A stretch of 12,019 bases of DNA from an uncultured Actinomycetes bacterium (GTDB lineage Bacteria > Actinomycetota > Actinomycetes > Nanopelagicales > Nanopelagicaceae): NCBI GenBank assembly GCA_937864205.1, contig CALMJB010000016.1, forward strand, positions 1 through 12,019, written 5' to 3'. Below the pieces are notes generated by a model that worked only from the letters and a program-made list of their open reading frames with translations, did no database searches and was not told the origin of the DNA. This document shows, piece by piece, positions 5,933 through 12,019 of this stretch. A program made the position numbers and the translations under genes. Every line of letters begins with the position of its first letter. Within the stretch, counting starts at the first letter, position 1.

Positions 5933-7195
5933 GTGATAGATATTAAATACGCCCGCGAGAATGCTCAAGTAGTTAAAGCTTCACAAAAATCTCGTGGCGA
6001 GAGCGTTGAATTAGTAGATGAACTGCTTAAGGCTGATGAATCTCGTCGAGATGCAATTGCAAAATTTGAAAGTATCAGGTCAGAACAAAATACTTTTTCA
6101 AAACAAGTTGGGGCTGCAAAAGGTGATGAAAAGCAACAGCTTTTAACCAAGGCCAAAGACTTAGCAAATGAAGTAAAAGCAGCAGATCAATTACGAGCTG
6201 AGGCTGAGCAAAAATACCGAGAAATCGCGCTGAAAATTTCAAACATAGTTGATGCAAATGCGCCAGTGGGTGGCGAAGCAGATTTCAAAGTTTTAGAGGA
6301 AATCGGCAAACCCAGAGATTTTGCAAAAGAAGGATTCACACCAAAAGATCATGTTGAACTTGGGAAAATTTTAAAAGCAATTGATACTGAACGAGCTGCA
6401 AAAGTTTCCGGAGCACGTTTTTATTATCTAACTGGTATCGGTGCATTACTTGAACTTGCGTTAGTGAATTTGGCGGTTAATTTCGCGGTCAAAGCTGGTT
6501 TTATTCCAATGATTCCACCGGTTTTGGTAAAGCCTGGTTCAATGGAGGGCACTGGTTTTCTAGGCCAAGCAGCCGAAAATGTTTTTCACTTAAAAGAAGA
6601 TGATTTCTATTTAGTAGGTACATCTGAAGTTCCACTAGCTGCATTTCACATGGATGAAACTATCGATAATTTACCGATTAGATACGCTGGAATTTCGCCA
6701 TGCTTTCGCAGAGAAGCAGGCACTTACGGAAAAGATACGCGTGGAATTATCAGAGTTCACCAATTTGAAAAGGTAGAGATGTTCTCTTTTTGTCACCCAG
6801 ATCAAGCGCAAGCCGAACACAAACGACTTTTAGAATGGGAAAAAGAATTCTTTAAATCGCTTGAACTTCCGTTTCGAATTATTGATGTGGCAACTGCAGA
6901 TTTAGGATCAAGTGCGGTTCGCAAATTTGATTGCGAAGCTTGGATTCCAACTCAAAACGCTTATCGTGAAGTGACCAGCACATCTAATTGCACCGATTTT
7001 CAGGCGCGCAGATTAAATATTCGATTCAAAGACGAAAATGGCACCAAGCCTGTTGCAACTTTAAATGGCACATTAGTTGCAGTGCCACGAACAATCGTTG
7101 CAATTCTTGAGAATCACCAACAAAAAGATGGCTCAGTGATGGTTCCAAAAGCACTTCAGGGATATTTAGGTACAGATCGAATTTTGCCAGCGTGA
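5933..7195 (+). CDS. serS: Seryl-tRNA synthetase
   Basis: A class II aminoacyl-tRNA synthetase of 420 residues that charges tRNA-Ser with serine in the cytosol. The GTG start gives MIDIKYARENAQVVKASQ, the typical SerRS beginning; a TTG 9 bases upstream is less likely. Residues about 27-107 form the two-helix coiled-coil arm that grips the long variable arm of tRNA-Ser. The catalytic core has TSEVPL (230-235), motif 2 with FRREAGTYGKDTRG (258-271) and RVHQFEKVE, and motif 3 NGTLVAVPRTIVAILE with its conserved Arg386. NGTL without the usual NGSG-type glycine-rich form appears to be the actinobacterial variant. The end overlaps the next gene by 4 bases. A tRNA-Ser gene lies about 870 bases downstream, so enzyme and substrate are encoded near each other. 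Confidence 0.97.
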   Translation: MIDIKYARENAQVVKASQKSRGESVELVDELLKADESRRDAIAKFESIRSEQNTFSKQVGAAKGDEKQQLLTKAKDLANEVKAADQLRAEAEQKYREIALKISNIVDANAPVGGEADFKVLEEIGKPRDFAKEGFTPKDHVELGKILKAIDTERAAKVSGARFYYLTGIGALLELALVNLAVNFAVKAGFIPMIPPVLVKPGSMEGTGFLGQAAENVFHLKEDDFYLVGTSEVPLAAFHMDETIDNLPIRYAGISPCFRREAGTYGKDTRGIIRVHQFEKVEMFSFCHPDQAQAEHKRLLEWEKEFFKSLELPFRIIDVATADLGSSAVRKFDCEAWIPTQNAYREVTSTSNCTDFQARRLNIRFKDENGTKPVATLNGTLVAVPRTIVAILENHQQKDGSVMVPKALQGYLGTDRILPA

Positions 7196-8013
7196 GTGTG
7201 ACTGGCCGCCGTCCAAAGATAATTGCCAGCGATCTTGATGGCACAATCGTTGCCGATTACGGATATATCTCAGATCGAACCAAATCAGCATTTGCCGCCG
7301 CGCATAATTTAGGAATACATATTTATTTTGCTACCGGCCGCCCAATTCGCTGGATGAAAGAGATAAAAGAGAATTTTGCTTTTGGGCTTGGCATTTGTGG
7401 CAATGGCGCGATGATTTATGACTTCATTAATGAAAAGATATTAGAACAATGGTTAATTTCAATTGATAATCAATTTGAAATTGTGAATCGAATGCGTAAA
7501 GCGATTCCTACCGTTTCATTTGCAGTTGAGATTGATGAACATTTTCACCGAGAGCAGCACTACATTCCACGTTGGGATACCGGACAAGATGATGTGGGTG
7601 AACAGCGAATTGAAGATGTTATGAAAAAACCAGCGCTCAAACTTATGGCACGCTGTTCAAATGGCGAATTAACCTCTGATGAAATGTTGGTGCGAGCCAA
7701 CGAGGCAATTTCAGATATTGCGACCGTAACTCATTCAAATGCCCACGAATCACTCTTAGAAATTTCCGCTTTGGGAATAAGTAAAGGTTCAACTCTTGCA
7801 AAAGTTTCACAACGACTTGGAATCAGTGCTGAAGATGTTGTCACATTTGGTGATAACCCAAATGATTTTTCAATGTTGCAATGGGCAGGCAGGTCTTGGA
7901 CATTGTCAGATGGTCATCCAGATGCTCCGAAGTATGCGAAATTTGTGACTGATCCTCATCAAGATGATGGTGTTGCAAAAGTAATAGAACAATTACTCGC
8001 TTTACCTGCGTAA
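7192..8013 (+). CDS. Cof-type HAD-superfamily phosphatase
   Basis: 273 residues with all four HAD motifs: DLDGT (14-18, nucleophile Asp14 and acid/base Asp16), FATGRP (46-51, Thr48), the lysine of GISKGSTL (195-202, Lys198) and FGDNPND (219-225, Asp221 and Asp225). The region between motifs II and III (about 75-190) is the C2b-type cap of the Cof family. Such enzymes dephosphorylate sugar phosphates or other small phosphorylated metabolites in the cytosol; the substrate cannot be read from sequence. The GTG start overlaps the serS stop as GTGA, suggesting coupled translation; a second GTG at 7198 is possible. A similar HAD gene (Rv3813c type) lies in the broader serS-pheA neighbourhood in mycobacteria, so this is probably an old actinobacterial linkage. 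Confidence 0.9.
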   Translation: MSVTGRRPKIIASDLDGTIVADYGYISDRTKSAFAAAHNLGIHIYFATGRPIRWMKEIKENFAFGLGICGNGAMIYDFINEKILEQWLISIDNQFEIVNRMRKAIPTVSFAVEIDEHFHREQHYIPRWDTGQDDVGEQRIEDVMKKPALKLMARCSNGELTSDEMLVRANEAISDIATVTHSNAHESLLEISALGISKGSTLAKVSQRLGISAEDVVTFGDNPNDFSMLQWAGRSWTLSDGHPDAPKYAKFVTDPHQDDGVAKVIEQLLALPA

Positions 8014-8027
8014 TCAATAAATCATTT

Positions 8028-8055
8028 TTGTAACCACAAGATAGACCGGTAAATT
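8028..8055 (+). promoter_or_regulatory. Probable promoter of tRNA-Ser
   Basis: TTGTAA (8028-8033) as -35 and TAAATT (8050-8055) as -10 are 16 bases apart. The -10 ends 7 bases before the first base of the mature tRNA, so the transcript would start almost at the tRNA 5' end. It lies in the 49-base gap after the HAD gene. Confidence 0.5.
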
Positions 8056-8062
8056 TAGCGAC

Positions 8063-8148
8063 GGAGGGCTCGCATAGCGGCCGAGTGCACCGGTCTTGAA
8101 AACCGGCAGACGAAAGTCTCGAGGGTTCAAATCCCTCGCCCTCCGCCA
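8063..8148 (+). tRNA. tRNA-Ser (anticodon UGA)
   Basis: The acceptor stem GGAGGGC (8063-8069) pairs perfectly with GCCCTCC (8138-8144), followed by discriminator G and an encoded CCA (8146-8148). The anticodon stem CCGGT/ACCGG (8090-8094 and 8102-8106) closes a 7-base loop CTTGAAA, giving anticodon TGA at 8097-8099, which reads UCN codons, best UCA. The long variable arm (GCAGACGAAAGTCTC region, with GAC/GTC pairing) is typical of serine tRNAs. The T arm is GAGGG TTCAAAT CCCTC. The D arm begins after CGCATAGCGG. All parts are present and canonical. Confidence 0.97.
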
Positions 8149-8157
8149 GTAATAATT

Positions 8158-8195
8158 CAGAACTTAATTGGTCAGAACTTGATCAGACTTAATTG
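8158..8195 (+). repeat. Three imperfect direct repeats between tRNA-Ser and sdhC
   Basis: CAGAACTTAATTG (8158-8170), CAGAACTTGAT (8173-8183) and CAGACTTAATTG (8184-8195) are three close copies of one short unit. No strong hairpin with a T-run is seen, so this does not look like a terminator for the tRNA. It could be a set of protein binding sites upstream of the sdh promoter, or chance in A/T-rich DNA. A weak promoter pair, TTGATC (8179-8184) and TATTTC (8201-8206) 16 bases apart, overlaps its end. Confidence 0.4.
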
Positions 8196-8214
8196 CTTTG
8201 TATTTCCTAGTAGT

Positions 8215-8230
8215 TGTGTGCGATTTCACC
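8215..8230. promoter_or_regulatory. CRP-like half-site pair upstream of sdhC
   Basis: TGTGT, six bases, then TCACC matches the CRP/FNR-type consensus TGTGA-N6-TCACA at 8 of 10 positions with the exact spacing. It lies 57 bases before the sdhC ATG. CRP-family control of succinate dehydrogenase is plausible for a respiratory operon, but no CRP gene is in the window and the match may be chance. Confidence 0.3.
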
Positions 8231-8260
8231 TGAAGTAATCGTGATCTCGCCTAGCGACTT

Positions 8261-8287
8261 CAACTTCAAAGTTGGGAAACTTCTCCC
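8261..8287 (+). promoter_or_regulatory. Possible alternating hairpins immediately upstream of sdhC start
   Basis: CAACTT (8261-8266) pairs with AAGTTG (8269-8274). AAGTT (8269-8273) can instead pair with AACTT (8278-8282), and GGGA (8274-8277) with TCCC (8284-8287) directly before the ATG. These pairings exclude one another. The first pair is also a near-continuous DNA palindrome that a dimeric protein could bind. No Shine-Dalgarno is visible before the ATG and no TANNNT at leaderless distance, so this leader is likely transcribed. Confidence 0.35.
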
Positions 8288-9097
8288 ATGGCGTTGACTA
8301 CCGGAGTCTTTTCTTCTGGCCGAGCCGAACTTCAAGAACGAACCCTTCGTACCGATAGATGGTGGTTACAACCTTTAATTACCGTTTTGGTTTTACTTTC
8401 ATTTGTTGTTTATGCAACTTTTCGAGCATTTGAAGGTAAGAATTACTTTGCCGAACCTTTAATTTCTCCCTTCTATTCACCCTGCTTATCAACAGAATGT
8501 GTTGATGGAGCCTCATTAATCGGTCAACCATTTGGAAAAATTGTTTTGTTTGGATTAACTCTTTCGCCGGCGTTATTTATTTTGGTATTCCCATTAGGTT
8601 TCAGATTAACCTGCTATTACTATCGCAAGGCTTATTACCGTTCATTTTGGCAATCACCACCTGCTTGTGCAGTTGCTGAACCACACAAAAAATACACTGG
8701 CGAAACTCGCGCGCCATTAATTCTACAAAATGGGCATCGTTGGTTTTTTTACATCGGTCTTTTATTCAACATCTTGTTAACAATTGATGCAGTTTTAGCC
8801 TTTCGTGATGCTGAAAAACATTGGGGCCACATGAGCGTTGGCACATTGGTATTACTTGCAAATGCAACTCTGCTTTGGCTTTATTCAGCATCTTGTCACA
8901 CCTGCCGTCACACAATTGGCGGCAGATTGAAAAACTTTTCAAAACATCCAGTGCGCTACAAAGCCTGGACCGTGGTTTCAAAACTAAATCACTATCATCC
9001 AAATTTTGCATGGGTCTCACTTTTTGGTGTGGCATTTGCTGATCTTTATGTGCGTCTAGTCGCGGCCGGAACAATTACGAATTTCTATTTCTTCTAG
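8288..9097 (+). CDS. sdhC: Succinate dehydrogenase membrane anchor subunit (mycobacterial Sdh1 type, Rv0249c-like)
   Basis: 269 residues with five predicted membrane helices (about 26-45, 84-105, 151-171, 182-201 and 238-259), the single-chain anchor form seen in actinobacterial Sdh1, close to the 273 residues of Rv0249c. It holds SdhA and SdhB to the membrane and passes electrons to quinone. Conserved-looking cysteine/histidine groups include CLSTEC (66-71), PPACAVAEPH (124-133) and CHTCRH (203-208) followed by TIGGR. Family knowledge: the mycobacterial Sdh1 anchor has been reported to hold a membrane-embedded Rieske-type 2Fe-2S cluster, and the CHTCRH motif is a likely candidate for ligands; I infer this, not having aligned the structures. 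It starts the sdhC-sdhA-sdhB run, 21 bases before sdhA. There is no visible ribosome site before its ATG. Confidence 0.9.
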   Translation: MALTTGVFSSGRAELQERTLRTDRWWLQPLITVLVLLSFVVYATFRAFEGKNYFAEPLISPFYSPCLSTECVDGASLIGQPFGKIVLFGLTLSPALFILVFPLGFRLTCYYYRKAYYRSFWQSPPACAVAEPHKKYTGETRAPLILQNGHRWFFYIGLLFNILLTIDAVLAFRDAEKHWGHMSVGTLVLLANATLLWLYSASCHTCRHTIGGRLKNFSKHPVRYKAWTVVSKLNHYHPNFAWVSLFGVAFADLYVRLVAAGTITNFYFF

Positions 9098-9118
9098 ATG
9101 AATGTAAATGGTAAATAA

Positions 9119-11029
9119 ATGAGCGAAAATCAAATTCCAATGGAACGACACAATTACGATGTAGTTGTTATCGGCGCTGGCGGTGCTGGTTTACGTGCCG
9201 CGGTTGAGGCTCGCGAAGCTGGTTTACGTGTAGCAATCATTTGCAAATCTTTGTTTGGGAAAGCCCACACCGTTATGGCTGAAGGTGGGATCGCCGCATC
9301 AATGGGCAATGTGAATTCAAGTGATAACTGGATGGTTCATTTCCGAGACACAATGCGCGGTGGAAAATTCCTAAACAATTATCGAATGGCAGAACTTCAC
9401 GCGAAAGAATCACCAGAACGGGTTTGGGAACTTGAAGTTTGGGGAGCATTATTTGATCGCACCGGTGAGGGAAAAATTTCACAGCGAAATTTCGGCGGAC
9501 ATGAATATCCACGCCTTGCTCACGTTGGCGATAGAACTGGTTTGGAATTAATTCGAACAATGCAACAGCGAATAGTTGCATTACAACAAAAAGATAAGCG
9601 TGAAACCGGAAGTTTTGAAAGTCATTTGAAAGTTTTTGCCGAATGCACAATCACCGAAATTTTGAAAGATGGCGATCAGGTAACCGGCGCATATGGATAC
9701 TGGCGTGAAACTGGAAATGAAATTTTATTTGAAGCACCGGCAGTTATTTTGGCGACTGGTGGAATTGGAAAATCTTTCAAAGTAACCAGCAATTCATGGG
9801 AAGGTACCGGAGACGGTCATGCACTGGCTTTAAAAGCCGGTGGCAAATTAGTTGATATGGAATTCGTGCAGTTTCATCCAACTGGAATGGTCTGGCCGCC
9901 ATCGGTGCGCGGATTATTAGTAACCGAATCAGTTCGTGGTGATGGCGGTGTGCTTACGAATTCTGAAGGCAAGCGGTTTATGTTCAATTACATTCCGGAA
10001 GTTTTCAAAGATAAATACGCTGACAATGAAGCAGAAGCAGATCGTTGGTATAAAGACCAAGCAAATAACCGCCGGCCGCCTGAATTATTGCCCCGCGATG
10101 AAGTAGCTCGGGCGATTAATTCTGAAGTAAAAGCCGGGCGTGGTTCACCACATGGTGGCGTGTATTTAGATGTTTCAAAACGATTGCCAGCTGATGAAAT
10201 CAAACGGCGCTTGCCATCTATGTGGCATCAATTTAAAGAATTAGCCGATGTTGATATCACCGAGCAACCAATGGAAGTTGGTCCAACTTGCCACTATGTA
10301 ATGGGTGGAATCGAAGTCGAACCCGATACTGCAGCGGCAGTCGGAGTTACCGGATTATTTGCGGCCGGCGAAGTTGCTGGCGGAATGCATGGCTCAAATC
10401 GTTTGGGCGGAAACTCGTTATCTGATTTGTTGGTCTTTGGTCGTCGTGCTGGGCTTGGCGCGGTTGAATATCTAAAGAAAAATCCAAACCGAAAAACAGT
10501 ATCAACAGAATCAATCAAGCGCGCTCAAGAACGAATCGAGAAACCATTTACTCGCTCTGGTGGGGAAAACCCATATTTAATTCATCAAGAATTGCAAGAT
10601 TTAACTCAATCGCTAGTTGGAATTATTCGCACAAAAAATGAATTAACAGAAGCCATTGAAAAAATATCTCAATTCAGGTCAAGAATAGAAAAAGTTTCAG
10701 TAACTGGTGGTCGACAATTTAATCCCGGCTTCCATCTTTCATTAGATCTAGAAAATATGCTTTTAGTTTCAGAATGTATTGCAAAAGCAGCCTTAACTCG
10801 CGAAGAATCTCGCGGTGGTCATACTCGTGATGATTTCCCAAAGATGGATCCAAATTGGCGTCAGTACAATTTAATTTGTGATTGGAACGGAAAATCTATT
10901 TCAACAACCAAACAAAAATTACCAATGATGCCAAACGAACTTTTATCGTTATTTGATCCGCACGAACTTGAAAAATATTTCACCAAAGATGAAATGACTC
11001 AAGTAATGGCATCGGCAGGGAGTCGTTAA
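9119..11029 (+). CDS. sdhA: Succinate dehydrogenase flavoprotein subunit
   Basis: 636 residues, close to the 646 of mycobacterial Rv0248c. The dinucleotide-binding motif GAGGAGLRAA (19-28) and KAHTVMAEGG, in which His50 is the expected covalent FAD attachment residue, mark the flavin domain. Active-site parts are HPTG (253-256), the catalytic Arg in LPRDEVARAIN (Arg326 region), CHYVMGG (391-397) and HGSNRLGGNSLSDLL (424-438). The enzyme oxidises succinate to fumarate in the citric acid cycle and hands electrons to SdhB. Start at the ATG 9119 follows sdhC by 21 bases without a clear Shine-Dalgarno; an inner ATG at residue 8 (MERHNYDVV) would also match the family start. Its last base is shared with sdhB as TAATG, so sdhA and sdhB are probably translationally coupled. 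Confidence 0.97.
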   Translation: MSENQIPMERHNYDVVVIGAGGAGLRAAVEAREAGLRVAIICKSLFGKAHTVMAEGGIAASMGNVNSSDNWMVHFRDTMRGGKFLNNYRMAELHAKESPERVWELEVWGALFDRTGEGKISQRNFGGHEYPRLAHVGDRTGLELIRTMQQRIVALQQKDKRETGSFESHLKVFAECTITEILKDGDQVTGAYGYWRETGNEILFEAPAVILATGGIGKSFKVTSNSWEGTGDGHALALKAGGKLVDMEFVQFHPTGMVWPPSVRGLLVTESVRGDGGVLTNSEGKRFMFNYIPEVFKDKYADNEAEADRWYKDQANNRRPPELLPRDEVARAINSEVKAGRGSPHGGVYLDVSKRLPADEIKRRLPSMWHQFKELADVDITEQPMEVGPTCHYVMGGIEVEPDTAAAVGVTGLFAAGEVAGGMHGSNRLGGNSLSDLLVFGRRAGLGAVEYLKKNPNRKTVSTESIKRAQERIEKPFTRSGGENPYLIHQELQDLTQSLVGIIRTKNELTEAIEKISQFRSRIEKVSVTGGRQFNPGFHLSLDLENMLLVSECIAKAALTREESRGGHTRDDFPKMDPNWRQYNLICDWNGKSISTTKQKLPMMPNELLSLFDPHELEKYFTKDEMTQVMASAGSR

Positions 11030-11790
11030 TGGCACGCAAAATTAAACTTAGAATTTGGCGCGGAAGTGCCAAAGAGGGTTCTTTGCATGATGTTGAAGTT
11101 GATGCAAATGAAGGAGAAGTAGTACTAGATGTTATTCATCGCGTGCAAGCTACAAAAATCAATGATTTAGCGGTTCGCTGGAACTGCAAGGCTGGCAAAT
11201 GCGGATCTTGTTCCATGGAAATAAATGGCAAACCCAGATTAGCCTGCATGACTCAGATGGCTAATTTTGAAGAAGGCGAAACCATAACAATTACCCCGCT
11301 TCGAGCATTTCCGGTAATTAAAGATTTAGTTACTGATGTTTCATTTAATTATCAAAAAGCGATGGAAGTGCCTGCCTTTGAACCACCTGCAGATTTAAAG
11401 CCTGGGCAAGCGCGAATGGCACAGGTTGATGTCGATCGAAGCCAAGAATTTAGAAAATGCATCGAGTGTTTCCTTTGCCAAGACACCTGTCACGTTATTC
11501 GCGATCATGAAGAAAATAAAAAGAAATTTGCTGGACCAAGATTTTTCATTCGTTTAGCTGAACTAGATATGCACCCCTTGGATATTTTGCGCAATCGCAA
11601 AAAAACCGCTCAAGAAGAGCATGGTCTTGGCATGTGCAACATAACCAAATGCTGTACCGAAGTTTGCCCCGAACATATTCGAATTACAGATAACGCAATT
11701 ATTCCGATGAAGGAACGAGTTGTGGATGTTAAATATGACCCAGTTCGTTGGTTAGGTTCTAAAATTCGTCGCCGAGAAGAGATTTCCTAA
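11029..11790 (+). CDS. sdhB: Succinate dehydrogenase iron-sulfur subunit
   Basis: 253 residues, close to the 248 of mycobacterial Rv0247c. The N-terminal ferredoxin domain has the 2Fe-2S ligands Cys53, Cys58, Cys61 and Cys73. The C-terminal domain has CIECFLCQDTC (Cys144, 147, 150 and 154) and CNITKCCTEVCP (Cys203, 208, 209 and 213), which together supply the other two clusters of the electron wire from FAD to quinone. All expected cysteines are present. It overlaps sdhA by one base (TAATG). Its stop TAA shares a base with the likely start of the following channel gene. Together with sdhC and sdhA it completes a full complex II. Confidence 0.97.
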   Translation: MARKIKLRIWRGSAKEGSLHDVEVDANEGEVVLDVIHRVQATKINDLAVRWNCKAGKCGSCSMEINGKPRLACMTQMANFEEGETITITPLRAFPVIKDLVTDVSFNYQKAMEVPAFEPPADLKPGQARMAQVDVDRSQEFRKCIECFLCQDTCHVIRDHEENKKKFAGPRFFIRLAELDMHPLDILRNRKKTAQEEHGLGMCNITKCCTEVCPEHIRITDNAIIPMKERVVDVKYDPVRWLGSKIRRREEIS

Positions 11791-12019
11791 TTAATTTAGT
11801 TTTAGTTTTCGTTGGTGGAATTCTTGGTTCTTTGGTTCGTTATGTTTTTTCTGAAGTAATTAATAATGAATATATTGCTGTTCTAGTCTCGAACATAGTT
11901 GGTGTATTTGTAGCGGCGGCAGTTTCAAAAAGTATTAGGTATACATCTCAGCAGAAATTGCTTTGGATAACTGGATTTGCCGGCGGATTAACAACTTTCT
12001 CGTCTCTGGCAGTTTTAAC
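11790..12019 (+). CDS. crcB: Fluoride ion channel CrcB/Fluc, 5' part, cut by window end
   Basis: The frame is open to the right edge (about 76 codons) and translates to a CrcB/Fluc N-terminal half: the VGGILGSLVRY motif, VLVSNIVGVF with the conserved Asn, and GFAGGLTTFSS, the signature around the channel TTFS residues. Hydrophobic segments match the first helices. The protein is a small four-helix dual-topology channel that exports fluoride. There is no ATG, GTG or TTG between an in-frame stop at 11760-11762 and the GG motif. The best placed candidate is ATT at 11790, sharing its first base with the sdhB stop in TAATT, giving M-N-L-V-L-V before the motif. A weak AGAAGAG lies about 8 bases upstream. 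A sequencing error or another rare start is possible. It appears to be the last, or nearly the last, gene of the sdh transcript. Confidence 0.85.
   Translation, partial: MNLVLVFVGGILGSLVRYVFSEVINNEYIAVLVSNIVGVFVAAAVSKSIRYTSQQKLLWITGFAGGLTTFSSLAVL

Noticed and set aside
8149..8200. Intrinsic terminator after tRNA-Ser
   Set aside because: The repeats are direct rather than inverted and no stable GC stem followed by a T-run is present.
8213..8233. Rex redox-repressor site upstream of sdhC
   Set aside because: The half-sites and spacing fit the CRP pattern better; the Rex consensus TTGTGAA/TTCACAA is matched on only part of each arm.
9273..9650. Minus-strand frames within sdhA and the other coding regions
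   Set aside because: They are opposite strongly conserved genes, have no recognisable domains and are explained as shadows.
11730..11800. Fluoride riboswitch before crcB
   Set aside because: crcB follows sdhB with no intergenic space, and the upstream bases are sdhB coding sequence with no sign of the conserved riboswitch core.
1..12019. Novel defence, mobile or biosynthetic system
   Set aside because: All sizeable frames are assigned to known housekeeping families; no CRISPR repeats, transposase, integrase or toxin-antitoxin pair is visible.

Overview
The window looks like chromosomal core DNA from a small-genome, low-GC actinobacterium. The best guess is the freshwater acI / Nanopelagicales type. 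The gene content is clearly actinobacterial: CrgA, a PknB kinase with PASTA repeats beside a PstP-type phosphatase, a mycobacterial Sdh1-like three-subunit succinate dehydrogenase, and an Rv0338c-like membrane Fe-S reductase. The DNA is A/T-rich, intergenic gaps are very short, and several genes seem to lack a Shine-Dalgarno leader. The lineage is inferred from these traits, not proven. No mobile element, CRISPR array or phage gene was found.

Left part (1-4362). On the minus strand are the 5' part of a membrane Fe-S reductase gene, which runs off the left edge, and crgA. Two or three DnaA-box-like motifs sit at the reductase start. On the plus strand is pabA/trpG. It converges, with no spacer, on the minus-strand pstP-pknB pair, whose coding sequences overlap by 4 bases. 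crgA, pabA, pknB and pstP are classic neighbours of the actinobacterial replication origin, but here pknA, pbpA, rodA and the FHA genes are missing from between and beside them. The 3' end of pabA carries a GC-rich perfect inverted repeat that encodes an extra C-terminal tail.

Middle part (4381-8148). A plus-strand run holds a glycerophosphodiester phosphodiesterase family gene, pheA (prephenate dehydratase), serS, a Cof-type HAD phosphatase and tRNA-Ser(UGA). Gaps are 9 and 19 bases (or 10 with an unlikely upstream TTG start for serS), and serS overlaps the HAD gene by 4. The phosphodiesterase and pstP genes diverge from an 18-base gap containing a palindrome and probable overlapping promoters. 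The tRNA has its own promoter-like sequence.

Right part (8149-12019). A 139-base leader with repeats, a CRP-like site and potentially alternating hairpins precedes sdhC-sdhA-sdhB. These encode the membrane anchor, flavoprotein and iron-sulfur subunit of succinate:quinone oxidoreductase. A crcB/Fluc fluoride channel gene follows directly and runs off the right edge. It has no ATG, GTG or TTG at the expected start, so an ATT overlapping the sdhB stop is suggested.

Overall this is housekeeping DNA for cell division and wall signalling, aromatic amino acid and folate synthesis, translation and respiration. The points of most interest are the palindromic insert in pabA, the DnaA-box cluster, the pared-down kinase/phosphatase locus, the sdhC leader and the crcB start.
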